Origin: Trypanosoma brucei gambiense DAL972 | Taxonomy: Eukaryota; Euglenozoa; Kinetoplastea; Trypanosomatida; Trypanosomatidae | NCBI RefSeq assembly: GCF_000210295.1 | Contig: NC_026738.1 | Location: 744,001 to 808,000, forward strand | DNA length: 64,000 bases | Direction of reading: 5' to 3' | Shown: positions 1 to 10,112 of the stretch, piece by piece | How the letters are laid out: each line of letters begins with the position of its first letter | Numbering within the stretch: the first letter of the stretch is position 1 | Program-made: the position numbers and the translations under genes | Notes under the pieces: model-generated | Database searches by the model: none | What the model was told of the DNA's origin: nothing | What the model saw: only the letters and a program-made list of their open reading frames with translations

Positions 1-577
1 CAGCGGCATATTCATTTTATTGTGATTCTTCGTTGTTTTTCTTTTCTTTTCCTTTTTAAATTATTTAAGTGGGGCTTCGTTCTCACGTCCCTTTTTCATA
101 TTATTAGCAGTAACGGCAGTATCACACGACAATACATGACAAATTAATTAATCAATTAATTAATTACTCATACATGCCCGTAGGCGTAATTTCCTAAAAG
201 ATTTTGGGTGGAGTGTAATTTTAGTGGTATGTTTAGTTTTATGAGTGATTCCGTTCTGTCGCAATTTCATATTTCCCTAACCCATCTTTTTTTTTTTTTT
301 GACTTTTTTCTTTTTTCTTTTTTTAAAATTTAAAATTTCGTTTTTGCTCCGGGGTGTGTGGGTGTCTTTTTTTTTTTAATTTTGCTTTTTAGTGGAAACA
401 CTTTCTTCAATTAAAGAAAAAAAAATACGAGGAAAGGAAAACAAATAATGCCTGCAGGGAGATGGGCAGCAAAAGCGGAGGAGGGATGATTTTTTTTTTA
501 AAAATAAAAAACAGAGGAGCAAAGGACAGTGAGTGAATGGATAAATGAATAAGGGTGATCCTTAAAAAAATTAAAAA

Positions 578-617
<40 letters not shown>

Positions 618-1961
618 AGTAGTAGAAAGAAGGAAATAGAAAGCGGTAGTATTATCAGCAGTTTATTATATTAAAAAAAAATACTTAGTGAATAATAGTG
701 GGATGTGTATGCAACTTCACTTATTGTATATATTTACATAAAAGGACACATTTATTTGTGGTATTATTATTATTATTGTTATTGCTACACATATGTGTAT
801 CACTATTCATTTATATATGCATATGTTTATTAGTAATAGTGTTAGTATTAGTTATGATATTAGTAGTATTGCTGGTAGTAAAAATTAGTATGGAAGGGAC
901 AAATGTTTCTCCATTTTTTTATATTTTTTTTAAAAAAAAACTCGTTTCAAATTGCCGTTTTTTAACTAATTTTTTTTCTATGTCAAAATAATGTTTATGA
1001 ATAGTTGTGTGGGATTGAAGGGGTGAGGAGATGGGGATGCTTTAATATATATATATATATTTATATTGTTATTGCTATACAATTATGTTATTATAAATGT
1101 TCCTTTTTACAATTTTGATGTATTTTCCTCTCTTCTTCTTTTACTCATGTAGCTTTTTTTTTTCTTCATTCTCATTTTCCAACTTCTTCTTTCGTTTATT
1201 ATTGTTGTTGTTTTTTTCTGTTTTTTTTTTGCATGAAACGTTTTCATGTAAATGTTTTACATTTGTCTTCGTCTCTCTTTTTTTTATATATACTGACTCA
1301 ATATGGTTCGTCGGACCTCTTTTTTATTTAAAAAAAAGAAAATAAGAAAAAGGAGGAGAAAAGAAATAGAAATTATTATCTCACCCGAAACGCTGCAATA
1401 ACCCCTGGGTTTGTGTAAGTCGTTTGCCAATACTTTATTGTTGTTGTTTTTGTTCTTTTTTTCCATTGCGGTAAATATTTGTCTCTTATTTCCTTTTCCT
1501 TTTCCTTCCGTGCTTTGATGAATTATCTGACTGATTTTTTATTCTAAAAAAATTTTGTTCCTTCTTTATTTATTTATTTATTTTTCCCCCTTCCCATTTT
1601 CTTTGCATAATTAACTTTTGTGCATTTCATTATGTAAAGGCTCAAGTATAGTCTACACAAAAGGTAACGCCATAGTGCTGGGGGAAAAGGTTTATTTTTT
1701 TTTTTTAATTTTATTTTTCATCTTCTTGAAGAAACTTCAAAGAAAAGAAGTTTAAACCAAAGAAAAAAAAATCAGTGAAGAAGGTTAAACAGAAAAGAAA
1801 GGGAAGAGGAGGAAGAGAAAGAAGAAAAGGTGTACCAATACACAATTAAAAAAAAAAAGGACAGTGACGAACTTCCAGAAAGAGAAGTGTAAAAAACAAC
1901 AAAAATAAAATATTAAACAGTTCAGGATTTGTGCTGTTACGGGAAGTCCCAATTACATTTC
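1..1961. other. Intergenic region upstream of the antiporter gene, low complexity
   Basis: No credible gene is seen. The stretch is very A/T-rich with long T and A runs and a (TA)n tract at about 582-612. Reading frames here encode only low-complexity Phe/Leu/Lys-rich peptides, as expected from homopolymers. A pyrimidine tract at about 1695-1730 followed by AG, and the A/G-rich stretch after it up to 1961, could be the trans-splice site and 5' UTR of the next gene. The region may hold the 3' UTR of a gene outside the window. Confidence 0.6.
582..612. repeat. (TA)n microsatellite
   Basis: An uninterrupted run of TA dinucleotides is visible in the non-coding left end of the window. Confidence 0.9.
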
Positions 1962-3860
1962 ATGAGCAGTGAGCCAACTGTTGATGAATCATCTAAGCAG
2001 CATTGTAACCAGTTAGCCGTCCCAGAGGCTGCGGTAGCGCCAACAGAACCCCAACACACCACCAATTCTCATTTAAATGACGGAAAGGAAGTAAGTGTGC
2101 AACTCGGGGAGCTTGACGAAACACCAGAACATTTACACCCTCTGGTTCATCAAATTAATACATTAAATGAGTGTGATCTCCTTCACATTGCTGAAATAAC
2201 GGAATATGTCGTCACTCGAGATGTCTATTCGAGTTTACCATGCCGAGGTGGCAGTTGGTTCCTGCCAGAGGTACGTAACGTGGAGGATAATGAACCGCAG
2301 AGGTGTCTTTCATGCATTGGTCGCGGTACAGTTTGCGTGACAATTTGTGGGCGGCGCATTATGTTTCCCATCCTGAGGATGTGTTTGTGTGCGATGATAA
2401 TTGCCCTTGTGTGGTTTACGCTCTGGAATGCGTTACCACATTCCTTGCTTGAGCCCGGTGGGTATATTTGGGATACGGCTACTATTGTAATTGTTTCTTC
2501 ATTCCTCGGTGGCTTAGTATGCCGAGTATTACAGCTTCCAGCACTTGTAGGAGTTCTTTGGGTTGCCATTGCTTGGAATAATATTCCCTACGAGGGGTAT
2601 CTAACATCAGGTATCGGGTTAGGTATAAAAGACATTTCTTCCAAATTTGGTCTTACTGTGATCATGGTGCGTGCCGGGTTCTCCGCCTACTTAAGTGGTA
2701 TCGCTCTTCACTGGAAGCATACACTAATGCTATCATTTATTCCTTTTGCCCTTGAAACAGTCGCGCATGCACTTATCGCTAGCGCTGTTTTCCCCTACTA
2801 CGATTTTAACTGGGCCGTTGTGCAAGGCTCAATTTGCTCTATTGTATCGCCTGCCGTAGTGGTACCCGGTGTGCTTTATTTACAAAATATGGGTTATGGT
2901 CGTGGCTCTGGGCCCCTTTCTCTCATGGTGTCATCAGTGGGTATAGAGGTGGCAGTTGGGGTTTGGCTTGCAAGCACTTTTTTAGAGAGGATATTTTTTC
3001 AGCAAAGCATCTTGACTTTCGGCCTCGTTGGTATTGCACAGCTTTTTGGTGGTGCGGGTCTCGGTATAATACTTGGGGTTGCCTTCTTCTACTTTGTGGA
3101 GTTATTTAAAGGCGATGTGCAACGACTTCCGAATGGTAAATTGCAGAAGAAATATCTCTTTCCCGTATTAGACCTGGTCACGTTTGTATTCCTTACAGTT
3201 GCCGCCCTTTTGGTATTTTTCGGGTATGCCGTTAGCCTTGCCGGTGGAGGTTGTATTGCATGCGTATTGTTTGCGAGCACAATGACTCATATGTGTCTGA
3301 GGAAAGGTAATCCAGAATTGGAGGCGCAAAGGAAATATATTGGTAAGCGACTTGCACAAGTGTGGGACAACTTGATGATGCCCATCCTTTTCGCCATGAT
3401 GGGAGCAAAGTTAAGTACCGCATCTGTATTTAGCAGAGACTTCTTTCCAAAAGTCCTCGCATGTTTCTTTGGAAGTACGGCTGTTAGATTGGCCGCAATA
3501 TTTATTGTTCAAACTCGCTCTGGATTATCACTGCGGGAGAAACTGCTTGTTTGCGTGGGTTACTGTGGTAAAGCCTCAGCACAGGCATCACTTGGCCCCG
3601 TAGCGACCGCTTTGGTGGCTACTAAAATGGCATCACTTTCTGATGGAGAAGAACCGAGTGTTGAAATCTTGAAGATGAAAAAGTTCGCAGAAAATGTGCA
3701 GCAGGCATCCGCTACGTATGTCATGTTTCTGGCAGTTGTGGCTTCTGTGGGACTCATGCGCGGTGGTTTGGCGCTGTTTCAAAAGCAAGAGAGAAGACTT
3801 CGGGAGGGATCTGAACAGGATAGCGGAACCAGGGAGGAAGAAATGGAACAGAAGGTGTAG
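1962..3860 (+). CDS. NHA/SLC9B-like sodium/proton antiporter family membrane protein
   Basis: The 632-residue protein has a hydrophilic N-terminus of about 125 residues, then roughly a dozen hydrophobic segments, then a charged Glu/Arg-rich tail. It resembles the NHA (SLC9B, CPA2) group. A segment around residues 290-310 with Ser-Pro-Ala-Val-Val-Val-Pro matches the family's SPAVVVP element, and Gly-Lys-Ala-Ser-Ala-Gln-Ala near residue 535 matches the conserved KA(T/S)xQA helix. The family would exchange Na+ or Li+ for H+ across a membrane. The Asp-Asp ion-binding pair expected after SPAVVVP appears as Ile328-Glu329, so transport chemistry may differ. The start is the first ATG (1962); the open frame extends upstream only through non-ATG codons. 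Cellular location cannot be read from the sequence. Family assignment is fairly sure; activity is inferred. Confidence 0.82.
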   Translation: MSSEPTVDESSKQHCNQLAVPEAAVAPTEPQHTTNSHLNDGKEVSVQLGELDETPEHLHPLVHQINTLNECDLLHIAEITEYVVTRDVYSSLPCRGGSWFLPEVRNVEDNEPQRCLSCIGRGTVCVTICGRRIMFPILRMCLCAMIIALVWFTLWNALPHSLLEPGGYIWDTATIVIVSSFLGGLVCRVLQLPALVGVLWVAIAWNNIPYEGYLTSGIGLGIKDISSKFGLTVIMVRAGFSAYLSGIALHWKHTLMLSFIPFALETVAHALIASAVFPYYDFNWAVVQGSICSIVSPAVVVPGVLYLQNMGYGRGSGPLSLMVSSVGIEVAVGVWLASTFLERIFFQQSILTFGLVGIAQLFGGAGLGIILGVAFFYFVELFKGDVQRLPNGKLQKKYLFPVLDLVTFVFLTVAALLVFFGYAVSLAGGGCIACVLFASTMTHMCLRKGNPELEAQRKYIGKRLAQVWDNLMMPILFAMMGAKLSTASVFSRDFFPKVLACFFGSTAVRLAAIFIVQTRSGLSLREKLLVCVGYCGKASAQASLGPVATALVATKMASLSDGEEPSVEILKMKKFAENVQQASATYVMFLAVVASVGLMRGGLALFQKQERRLREGSEQDSGTREEEMEQKV

Positions 3861-4755
3861 CACATTTAAAGGAGCCACAACAACTTTTAATTTTTTTTTT
3901 TTGTAGGGAAGCGGAGACGGGAATTACCTTCTAGGGGAGCCGCTACGAGTGTTGCTTGTTGCTTGTGGATGATAAAAAGTGAGTTTTGTGTTATAATTAA
4001 GGGACGTCGTTTTGTTTCAATTAAAAAAAAAATTCTTGAAGTCAGATGCCAAATTCAATTTGAGCATGGCAAACGTATTTAGGATTGTTTTTTTAAAAAT
4101 TATTCTCCCTGTTTTTTTTTTTAAAAACCAGGTATAGTGCGTATCTGTTTCTTTTCTTTTTAAAAAAAAAATTTCCTCTCGAAATTATATTTAAATATTT
4201 TGTTCTCTCAAAAATACGTTGTGTATCTTCCCAACCTCTCCAGCCTTTACTGTTTTCTTTTTTTTTTTCTTCTAAAAATCACTTCCTTTCTATGTGTATT
4301 TTGCGTCGTTTCTTTGTTTGTTTGTTTGTTTCTATTTTATTGTTTAGAGGCTACTGCGCTTACCATTGTCTTAACATCTGCGTGGTTCCCCAACGGAAAA
4401 GGGGTTTAAAGTATCTGCTAAGGCTATTATATGAGCGATTACTTACGACCTCTTTTTTACTTTTTTTTTTTCTCCCTCCCTCCCCATAATAAATATGTTG
4501 TATAATTTTTTATGAATAAGTGGTGGTATACAAAAAAACAGCAACAACAACAATAGTAACAATAACAATAACGAACAACAGCAATAAAATCATCATCATC
4601 ATTATTTTTTGTTCCCTCTCTCTCTATACGCACATCCAATCAACTGACATTTGGTGTGGAATACTTAAGTAAATTCACTTTACAGTTGTGTACACCAATT
4701 AACTAAATAACTCTCTGTTGTTATTGTTGTTGATTTATTAATAATAATAATAATA

Positions 4756-4756
<1 letters not shown>

Positions 4757-4790
<34 letters not shown>
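4757..4790. repeat. (TTG)n trinucleotide repeat
   Basis: About eleven tandem TTG units follow a short run of ATA units at about 4739-4756. Confidence 0.9.
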
Positions 4791-5209
4791 GCGTGTCTGA
4801 ATTTCTTCTTTCCTTATATTTCTCACTGGAAAGAAAAAGGAAAGGTGAGGCAACGTCATTACGAGCGAAAGAAACGTTGTTTAGATAGCATTAATAAATA
4901 AATAAATTTATTAACACGCCGCATTTACATTGGATAGATAGCTCAAGGAGAGGGGGAGGAAAAAAACAAACAAACAAACTTGTGAGGATCACGTGAGTGG
5001 TTGTGTGCCGCGTATTGTAAAGAAAAGAAGTTTTGTACACAAACGGAAATTATACACCGCCGTGCACAAGAGTGGTGATTTTACAAGAGCTGAGAGTTTA
5101 AAGAAAGAAAAAAAAAAGACAAAAGAAATTAGGAAGAGAAATAACAACAAAGAGGTGTACGGTAGCGGTAATACGGGCGCGCAACGATATTGGGAAGATT
5201 ATATATACG

Positions 5210-5212
<3 letters not shown>

Positions 5213-5248
<36 letters not shown>
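5213..5248. repeat. (TA)n microsatellite
   Basis: About 18 TA units lie some 70 bases upstream of the pyrimidine tract that precedes the next gene. Confidence 0.9.
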
Positions 5249-5252
<4 letters not shown>

Positions 5253-5318
5253 TTTAGCATATAGATAAATTTATTTATATATTTCTTACACGTATACGAA
5301 GAAAAAAAAGAAGGAGAT

Positions 5319-5343
5319 TCCTTTTTTTTTTTTGTTCACTCAG
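5319..5343 (+). promoter_or_regulatory. Probable spliced-leader acceptor (pyrimidine tract + AG)
   Basis: A nearly pure T tract ends in CAG at 5343. Splicing here would give a 5' UTR of about 53 nt before the ATG at 5397 and supports that start. Confidence 0.6.
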
Positions 5344-5396
5344 CAAATTGCGAAAGTGGTGAGACTCATCAAGCAGAAAAGGAGGCATTGTATCCG

Positions 5397-7484
5397 ATGT
5401 CTCGACGTGTATTGTGGGAATCGGTTCGGCAGGAGGCACGTAGCAGGGTTGAAGGCGTCAATGCATCACCCATCAGCACGAATGGAATAATAGAGGCACG
5501 AGATAAAAGTGATGGTTTGATTACATACGAGGAAGGTGGAGGCGTCAGCGGCGTTGCAAACGATAATGAAGGGGGATCTCACGGTAAAATCGGGAATATG
5601 GCCACAGTGTCACAAGAGAATCGGGATACACAAAATCATGCAACTGGTTCACACGATAGCATAATCGCCAGTTGTGATATTAGTTGCATTCCAAAAGATA
5701 AGCACGAGTTGCACGGGCCTCCTTCGCACCTTTCACGTTGTGGATCATCTCCTGAAGCTGAAGGAAATTGTTCCGCTACCGCAGACCCAACGCAGTCGCA
5801 TTTAACGGATCTGGCTATTTCTGTGCTGCTGGAAACGGGAGGGGATACACATCAAGACAAGGGTTACAATACGGCGCTTGATGTAAACAGCAGCCGCTTC
5901 AATAGTTCGGCTACAAACAACATACATCGAGAGCTGGCGCAGGAAAAACAAAAAAACATTGCTGCTGAGCAACGATTGCTGACGCTGGAGAAGAAAATCA
6001 GGGCCCTGCGCGAGGAGAATCAGCATTTACTACTTTCTTCCGCCACAAATGCAACTGACAGGAAGATGATGAAGGGCGCGACTTCGGCTTACGCTGAGGG
6101 TGAAGTTGTTGGCCATGGTGTGCAACGTGACTTTGCGGATGAAGTTACAGACACAGCTGGGGAAGAGCTAATAGCACTGAAGCGGCGTTGTGATGAGTTG
6201 GAGGTTCGGCTCGGTGAATTAACGGCACAGGTGCGACAGAAGGACCAAGAATTAGAGCAGAAGGAAAATCGAATAAGGCAATTAGAGCACATAATTGCCA
6301 ACGATCTAATTCGCCGATCAGCGGATGTGAACAAAGAAGAGAATACTCAAGTCAGAAGTGAGGGGGTCGGCCGCAGCTCCCCAAAAGTTGAATTTAGTGT
6401 GAAAAAAGACGTACCCGGGAAGAAGAACAGCTCAACCCAAGGAACAAACGGTGTAGTGAGTAGAGAATCACCAACGACAGCCGCTGCCCGCGAGACGGCT
6501 TCGTCCACAGCTGCAGCTCCATCGGGATTGAACTTAGGGGACTTGCGTTCAGTCGAGGCTCTGCAACGACTGTTACTGTCCAGCATTGAGGCTACTAACT
6601 TACTGGTCGATAGTTCAAGAGTGTCTAAAGGAAAGGAAATGGATACCTTATCGGTGCCCTCCTCCCTCACGCACGGGTCGTCGCATCTGGCCGAAGGGTA
6701 CACGCGTGTGAGTACTTCAGATGTCAAGCAGCGTCCCCTCTGCGTAGTGAGACAAGGGGAAATAGTAAGCCATTCAGCGACCTCTAGAGCTTCATCAGCT
6801 GCAGGTGTGCGTGCGTCTCCCAATCGCTATGGATCGAGACACCGCGCCTCCTCCGTCCCCGGAAGGTGCAGTGAGTCGCGTGCCTCTTCAGTGAGGGCAA
6901 TTCGACAGAGAGGACCATCGAGTGATTCGCCCATGCGAGAAGCAGCGATGTTTGCGCGTATATCAAGCACCCCCGGGTGTAGCAAAGCAACTTCGTCTCT
7001 CTCTTCACGTCGCCCTCCGACCCAAAAGCTTCTCAGTGGTCGCATTCCGTTACGGTCCACAGAACTCTTTAGCAATGTGACCCATATGAACCGCTTCTCA
7101 CAGTACCAGAATGCTCGACGAACCTCTCGCCCGGACGCATGTGCATCCGCCGCCTCGCCAAAAAGTAGCTGCTCGACGAACAAATCAAACGGCCGAGCTC
7201 CGAACGTGAAAAAATATGTTACACCTAGGGCCCGTGCTCGACCACGAATTGGCGTCGAGGCCACAGCCAGGAGTTTAAAATGCTCACCTCCACAGAAGCC
7301 TAGTACCACGGTCATCACCCGCGTTGAAAAGCAACGTGAAAGAACTCCACCAACACCTGTTCGCCGGGCAGAATATGTGAAAGAGGTGTTATCACAAGAC
7401 CCATTTGTGTCTGAAATGTTTAAAACAACTTACCGACCCAACCGACTGGTGCGGTGCAGCAAAGAGGAAGGGGAAAATGTATGA
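5397..7484 (+). CDS. Hypothetical coiled-coil protein with basic Ser/Arg-rich C-terminal half
   Basis: The 695-residue protein is not recognised. Residues 1-175 are polar and probably disordered. Residues 180-215 and about 260-305 carry heptad-like Leu/Glu/Lys patterns typical of coiled coils. After about residue 310 the chain is rich in Ser, Arg, Pro and Ala and strongly basic. It includes three Arg-Ala-Ser-Ser repeats within about 50 residues (near 466-505) that look like basophilic kinase sites. Such an architecture (short coil plus basic disordered tail) is common in cytoskeleton- or microtubule-associated proteins, but that is only an inference. No membrane segment or catalytic motif is seen. 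The ATG at 5397 follows a strong splice acceptor; the in-frame codon at 5388 is TTG. Confidence 0.8.
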   Translation: MSRRVLWESVRQEARSRVEGVNASPISTNGIIEARDKSDGLITYEEGGGVSGVANDNEGGSHGKIGNMATVSQENRDTQNHATGSHDSIIASCDISCIPKDKHELHGPPSHLSRCGSSPEAEGNCSATADPTQSHLTDLAISVLLETGGDTHQDKGYNTALDVNSSRFNSSATNNIHRELAQEKQKNIAAEQRLLTLEKKIRALREENQHLLLSSATNATDRKMMKGATSAYAEGEVVGHGVQRDFADEVTDTAGEELIALKRRCDELEVRLGELTAQVRQKDQELEQKENRIRQLEHIIANDLIRRSADVNKEENTQVRSEGVGRSSPKVEFSVKKDVPGKKNSSTQGTNGVVSRESPTTAAARETASSTAAAPSGLNLGDLRSVEALQRLLLSSIEATNLLVDSSRVSKGKEMDTLSVPSSLTHGSSHLAEGYTRVSTSDVKQRPLCVVRQGEIVSHSATSRASSAAGVRASPNRYGSRHRASSVPGRCSESRASSVRAIRQRGPSSDSPMREAAMFARISSTPGCSKATSSLSSRRPPTQKLLSGRIPLRSTELFSNVTHMNRFSQYQNARRTSRPDACASAASPKSSCSTNKSNGRAPNVKKYVTPRARARPRIGVEATARSLKCSPPQKPSTTVITRVEKQRERTPPTPVRRAEYVKEVLSQDPFVSEMFKTTYRPNRLVRCSKEEGENV

Positions 7485-7833
7485 ATATGATGGTGACAGC
7501 TTGAGCTTCTAATGGTCGTATTTTTTGCGTCTTTGTGATCAGTCGTAGGTGCATTGAGGAAGCACTTTGATGGCGGTAAAAAAAGAAAAATAATAATGTG
7601 CTGGCTTTTAGAAGTCAGGAGCGGCTGTGGCGTATTCTTTACCATAGAACTATACTTGTTACCATAGACAGTTGGCGGTCATAACAGGGACGCTATGAGG
7701 CAAATGGAAGGGAGCGAAATGAAAAGTTTGCGAGAAGGACGGTGCAGCGGGGTGGAAACATACATACATAATATACGTATATATGTTCATATATATATGT
7801 ATATGAATTGGTTCGTGTGGTGAGTTCTCTACT

Positions 7834-7846
7834 GGGGGGGGGGGGG
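7834..7846. repeat. G13 homopolymer
   Basis: Thirteen consecutive G residues on the + strand in an otherwise A/T-rich spacer. Confidence 0.9.
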
Positions 7847-10034
7847 CACAATTAGGTTGTTCGAGTGAAACTTTTTAGTTTCCTCACCCGCGGGTGAGTG
7901 ATAGCTGTTTTTCATGCACTTTCTTCTTCTTATGCTTTATTACTACCACAACAATGATAATAATACGTTTGACTCCCCTTGACTCTCTGTGTCTCGTACT
8001 CAAATGCTCTTTTGTGGCTCATCCGTCTTGTTCTTGTTGTTGTTCATCCGCAGCAGAAACGGTTGGCACATATATTTGTATCAATCGTACTTGCTTTCGT
8101 TTCTGTTGCGGGAAGTGACCTATGAAGATATTGAAGGTGCATTTTTTTCTTCTGAACTGTTACTGCCAGTGCTCAGTGTGGTGACTTTAAGGACAGTATT
8201 ATTTTTATTATTGAGCGTTTTGACGTCGTCGGTGCTTCTTCTGTCTTAGTTTTTTTTTTCGTTATTCTCCTTCATTTTTTTTCTCCCTTATGCCGCTTCG
8301 TATCATTATTCTCCTTTGCACCATGTATGTTTGTTAGTTTGTTATGTTCCGTTATTCCTTATTATTCGCCGGGTTATGGTGAGAACACAGTGGAGGTTGT
8401 GGAGGAGGGGATGGACCTAAAAACGGATTTAAAAAAACAAAACAAAGGGCTCCCCACGTTTTTTAAAAAAAAATTATCGTCACGAAAGAAAATTATAATA
8501 ATGTAAGTATCTTTATTTATTTATTGCTCATGTGTGCGGAGTTACATCAAATGTTGTCCGCTCCAATTGTTTAATTTCTTTGCACTACTCTCTTTATATG
8601 AGTGGGAGCGAAGGGAACCGTTGAAAGGCGACATGGTCGCGTCCGTATAGTTCCCTTCAAGAACTCAAACGAAAAAGTTAGAAGAAAAATCAGGAGAAAA
8701 AAAAAAGGATTTGTGTTCTGTGTTGTGTGTGTATGTGGGAGATTGTTGTTGTAATTTATGTGTATTCCATTTAGTAATTTTCCAAATAACCTTCGTTTCT
8801 TAATTATTATTTAATTAAAAAAAAAAAGGGAAACGAAGGCAAACAAGGGAGAATTGACTATAACAGCGACGTAATGTGTGTTTGTGTATGGATGGGGGGA
8901 AATTCAAGTGGAGTTTTCATATTGACTTTTGTGTGCTTCAGTCGATAGTGCGTCATAAACTTACTTACAATCAACATTTTGTGATTACGTGATATCGTCA
9001 ATGCTCTGCGATTACATTTTCATGCAAAAGCCAATGCTTTATCTCCCCCCTTATGCTTCTCATTTTGCAACAGTTTCTGGTCGTAGTATACAAATGTGAA
9101 TATGTGTTTCAACTGGTTTATTGTATGAAGTGAGAGAAAAATGCAGAGCGGATGCTACACTGTTTCGCTTCTTTATGGAAATGTGTTAGTGATTTAATTC
9201 GTGCCGAGTAGTGGAAACCTCCGGTGGATATTGCGCTTGACGTTGGTTGTTACACCGCTCAACCATTTTAATGAATATGTGATGTTGCTTTGTATATGTC
9301 CATTAATTTGCAGAAAAGTGGGAAAGTTAGGTCGTTTACCTCACTATGTCTATTAAAATGGCAATAAGAAGAGAGTCAAAAAAAAAAAAAGAGGAGGTGC
9401 AGCGGTAGTAATACACAGAACTGCCATTGCGATAATTCTGCAACATCATTCATGGGTATATATATTGCAACAAATGTGTTCAGATGATAATGAAGGGGGA
9501 AAAAAAAGAAAAATCGAATTTCGTGTCATTACAGAGGAAGGAAGAGGATGGACGAGGTTAATTTATTAGGGCTCAACTTTAAGATAAGTGCAGTTATTAG
9601 TTTTTTTTGTTGCTATCATTTTCATTTGTTAGACGCTGTAGTGGAAAATCTATCATTTTTTTTGGGAAACTCCTTAGAGATGCCCCTTTATTCACCTGTT
9701 TGATGAAGTTGTACATCATCTATGCCTTTTTCCCCCTCGTTTTTTGTGTTATGTTTTTGAACAAACGCCGATTTGGATGCACACCGACAGTGGAAAAGAA
9801 AAGTAGGAGGAGAGGCATTTGCTCAACAAGTAGGGAATATTAAAAGAAGGAAAGGGAATACGGAAAGAGGCTTAAAACAAAAAGGAGCGGTGCGCTGACA
9901 CGGCGAAGAAGAATTAACAATAAAACGTTGGCGCGGTGCCGCTGCGTTTGCTGTCCAGGTGTGCCCTGCGCAAGATATTCATGCGTGTGTGTATATAAGC
10001 ATAAACTGGAGGGAAGGAAGACCACGAACGGGGG

Positions 10035-10071
10035 TTTTCTTGTCCGTTTTGCTTTCCCGGTTGCGTGACAG
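10035..10071 (+). promoter_or_regulatory. Probable spliced-leader acceptor
   Basis: A T/C-rich stretch is followed by ACAG ending at 10071, 41 nt before the ATG at 10113. A second AG at 10091-10092 is an alternative. Confidence 0.5.
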
Positions 10072-10112
10072 TGTGAGTGTGTGCCATTACAGCTGGGCAT
10101 TAATTGTAGGAA

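Larger units (their letters stand above)
3861..5396. other. Intergenic region with simple repeats
   Basis: There is no supportable gene. It holds T- and A-runs, a TTG trinucleotide run (about 4757-4790), a (TA)n run (about 5213-5248) and the splice-acceptor tract of the next gene. A short open frame at 4993-5250 ends in the TA repeat, uses a non-ATG start and is Lys/Asn-rich, so it is not called. The first part is probably the 3' UTR of the antiporter gene. Confidence 0.6.
7485..10112. other. Long intergenic region (2.6 kb)
   Basis: No supportable gene is seen. It contains a (TA)-rich patch near 7770-7805, a run of 13 G at 7834-7846, T-runs near 8249-8282, and a less repetitive stretch from about 8870 to 9600. 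Open frames at 7894-8118, 7989-8249 and 9607-9843 are short and composition-driven. The region is probably a long 3' UTR plus the splice region of the next gene; a non-coding RNA in the less repetitive part cannot be excluded. Confidence 0.55.

Noticed and set aside
698..1466. Several open frames rich in Phe, Leu, Val, Lys or Asn at the left end
   Set aside because: They are produced by T-runs, A-runs and microsatellites and have no protein-like composition.
4993..5250. 85-codon frame ending in a Tyr-Ile repeat
   Set aside because: It starts at a non-ATG codon, is Lys/Asn-rich and its end is simply the (TA)n microsatellite.
6347..7318. Minus-strand frames of about 160 codons inside the 5397-7484 gene
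   Set aside because: They are shadows of a G/C-richer Ser/Arg-coding region on the + strand; nothing protein-like is recognised.
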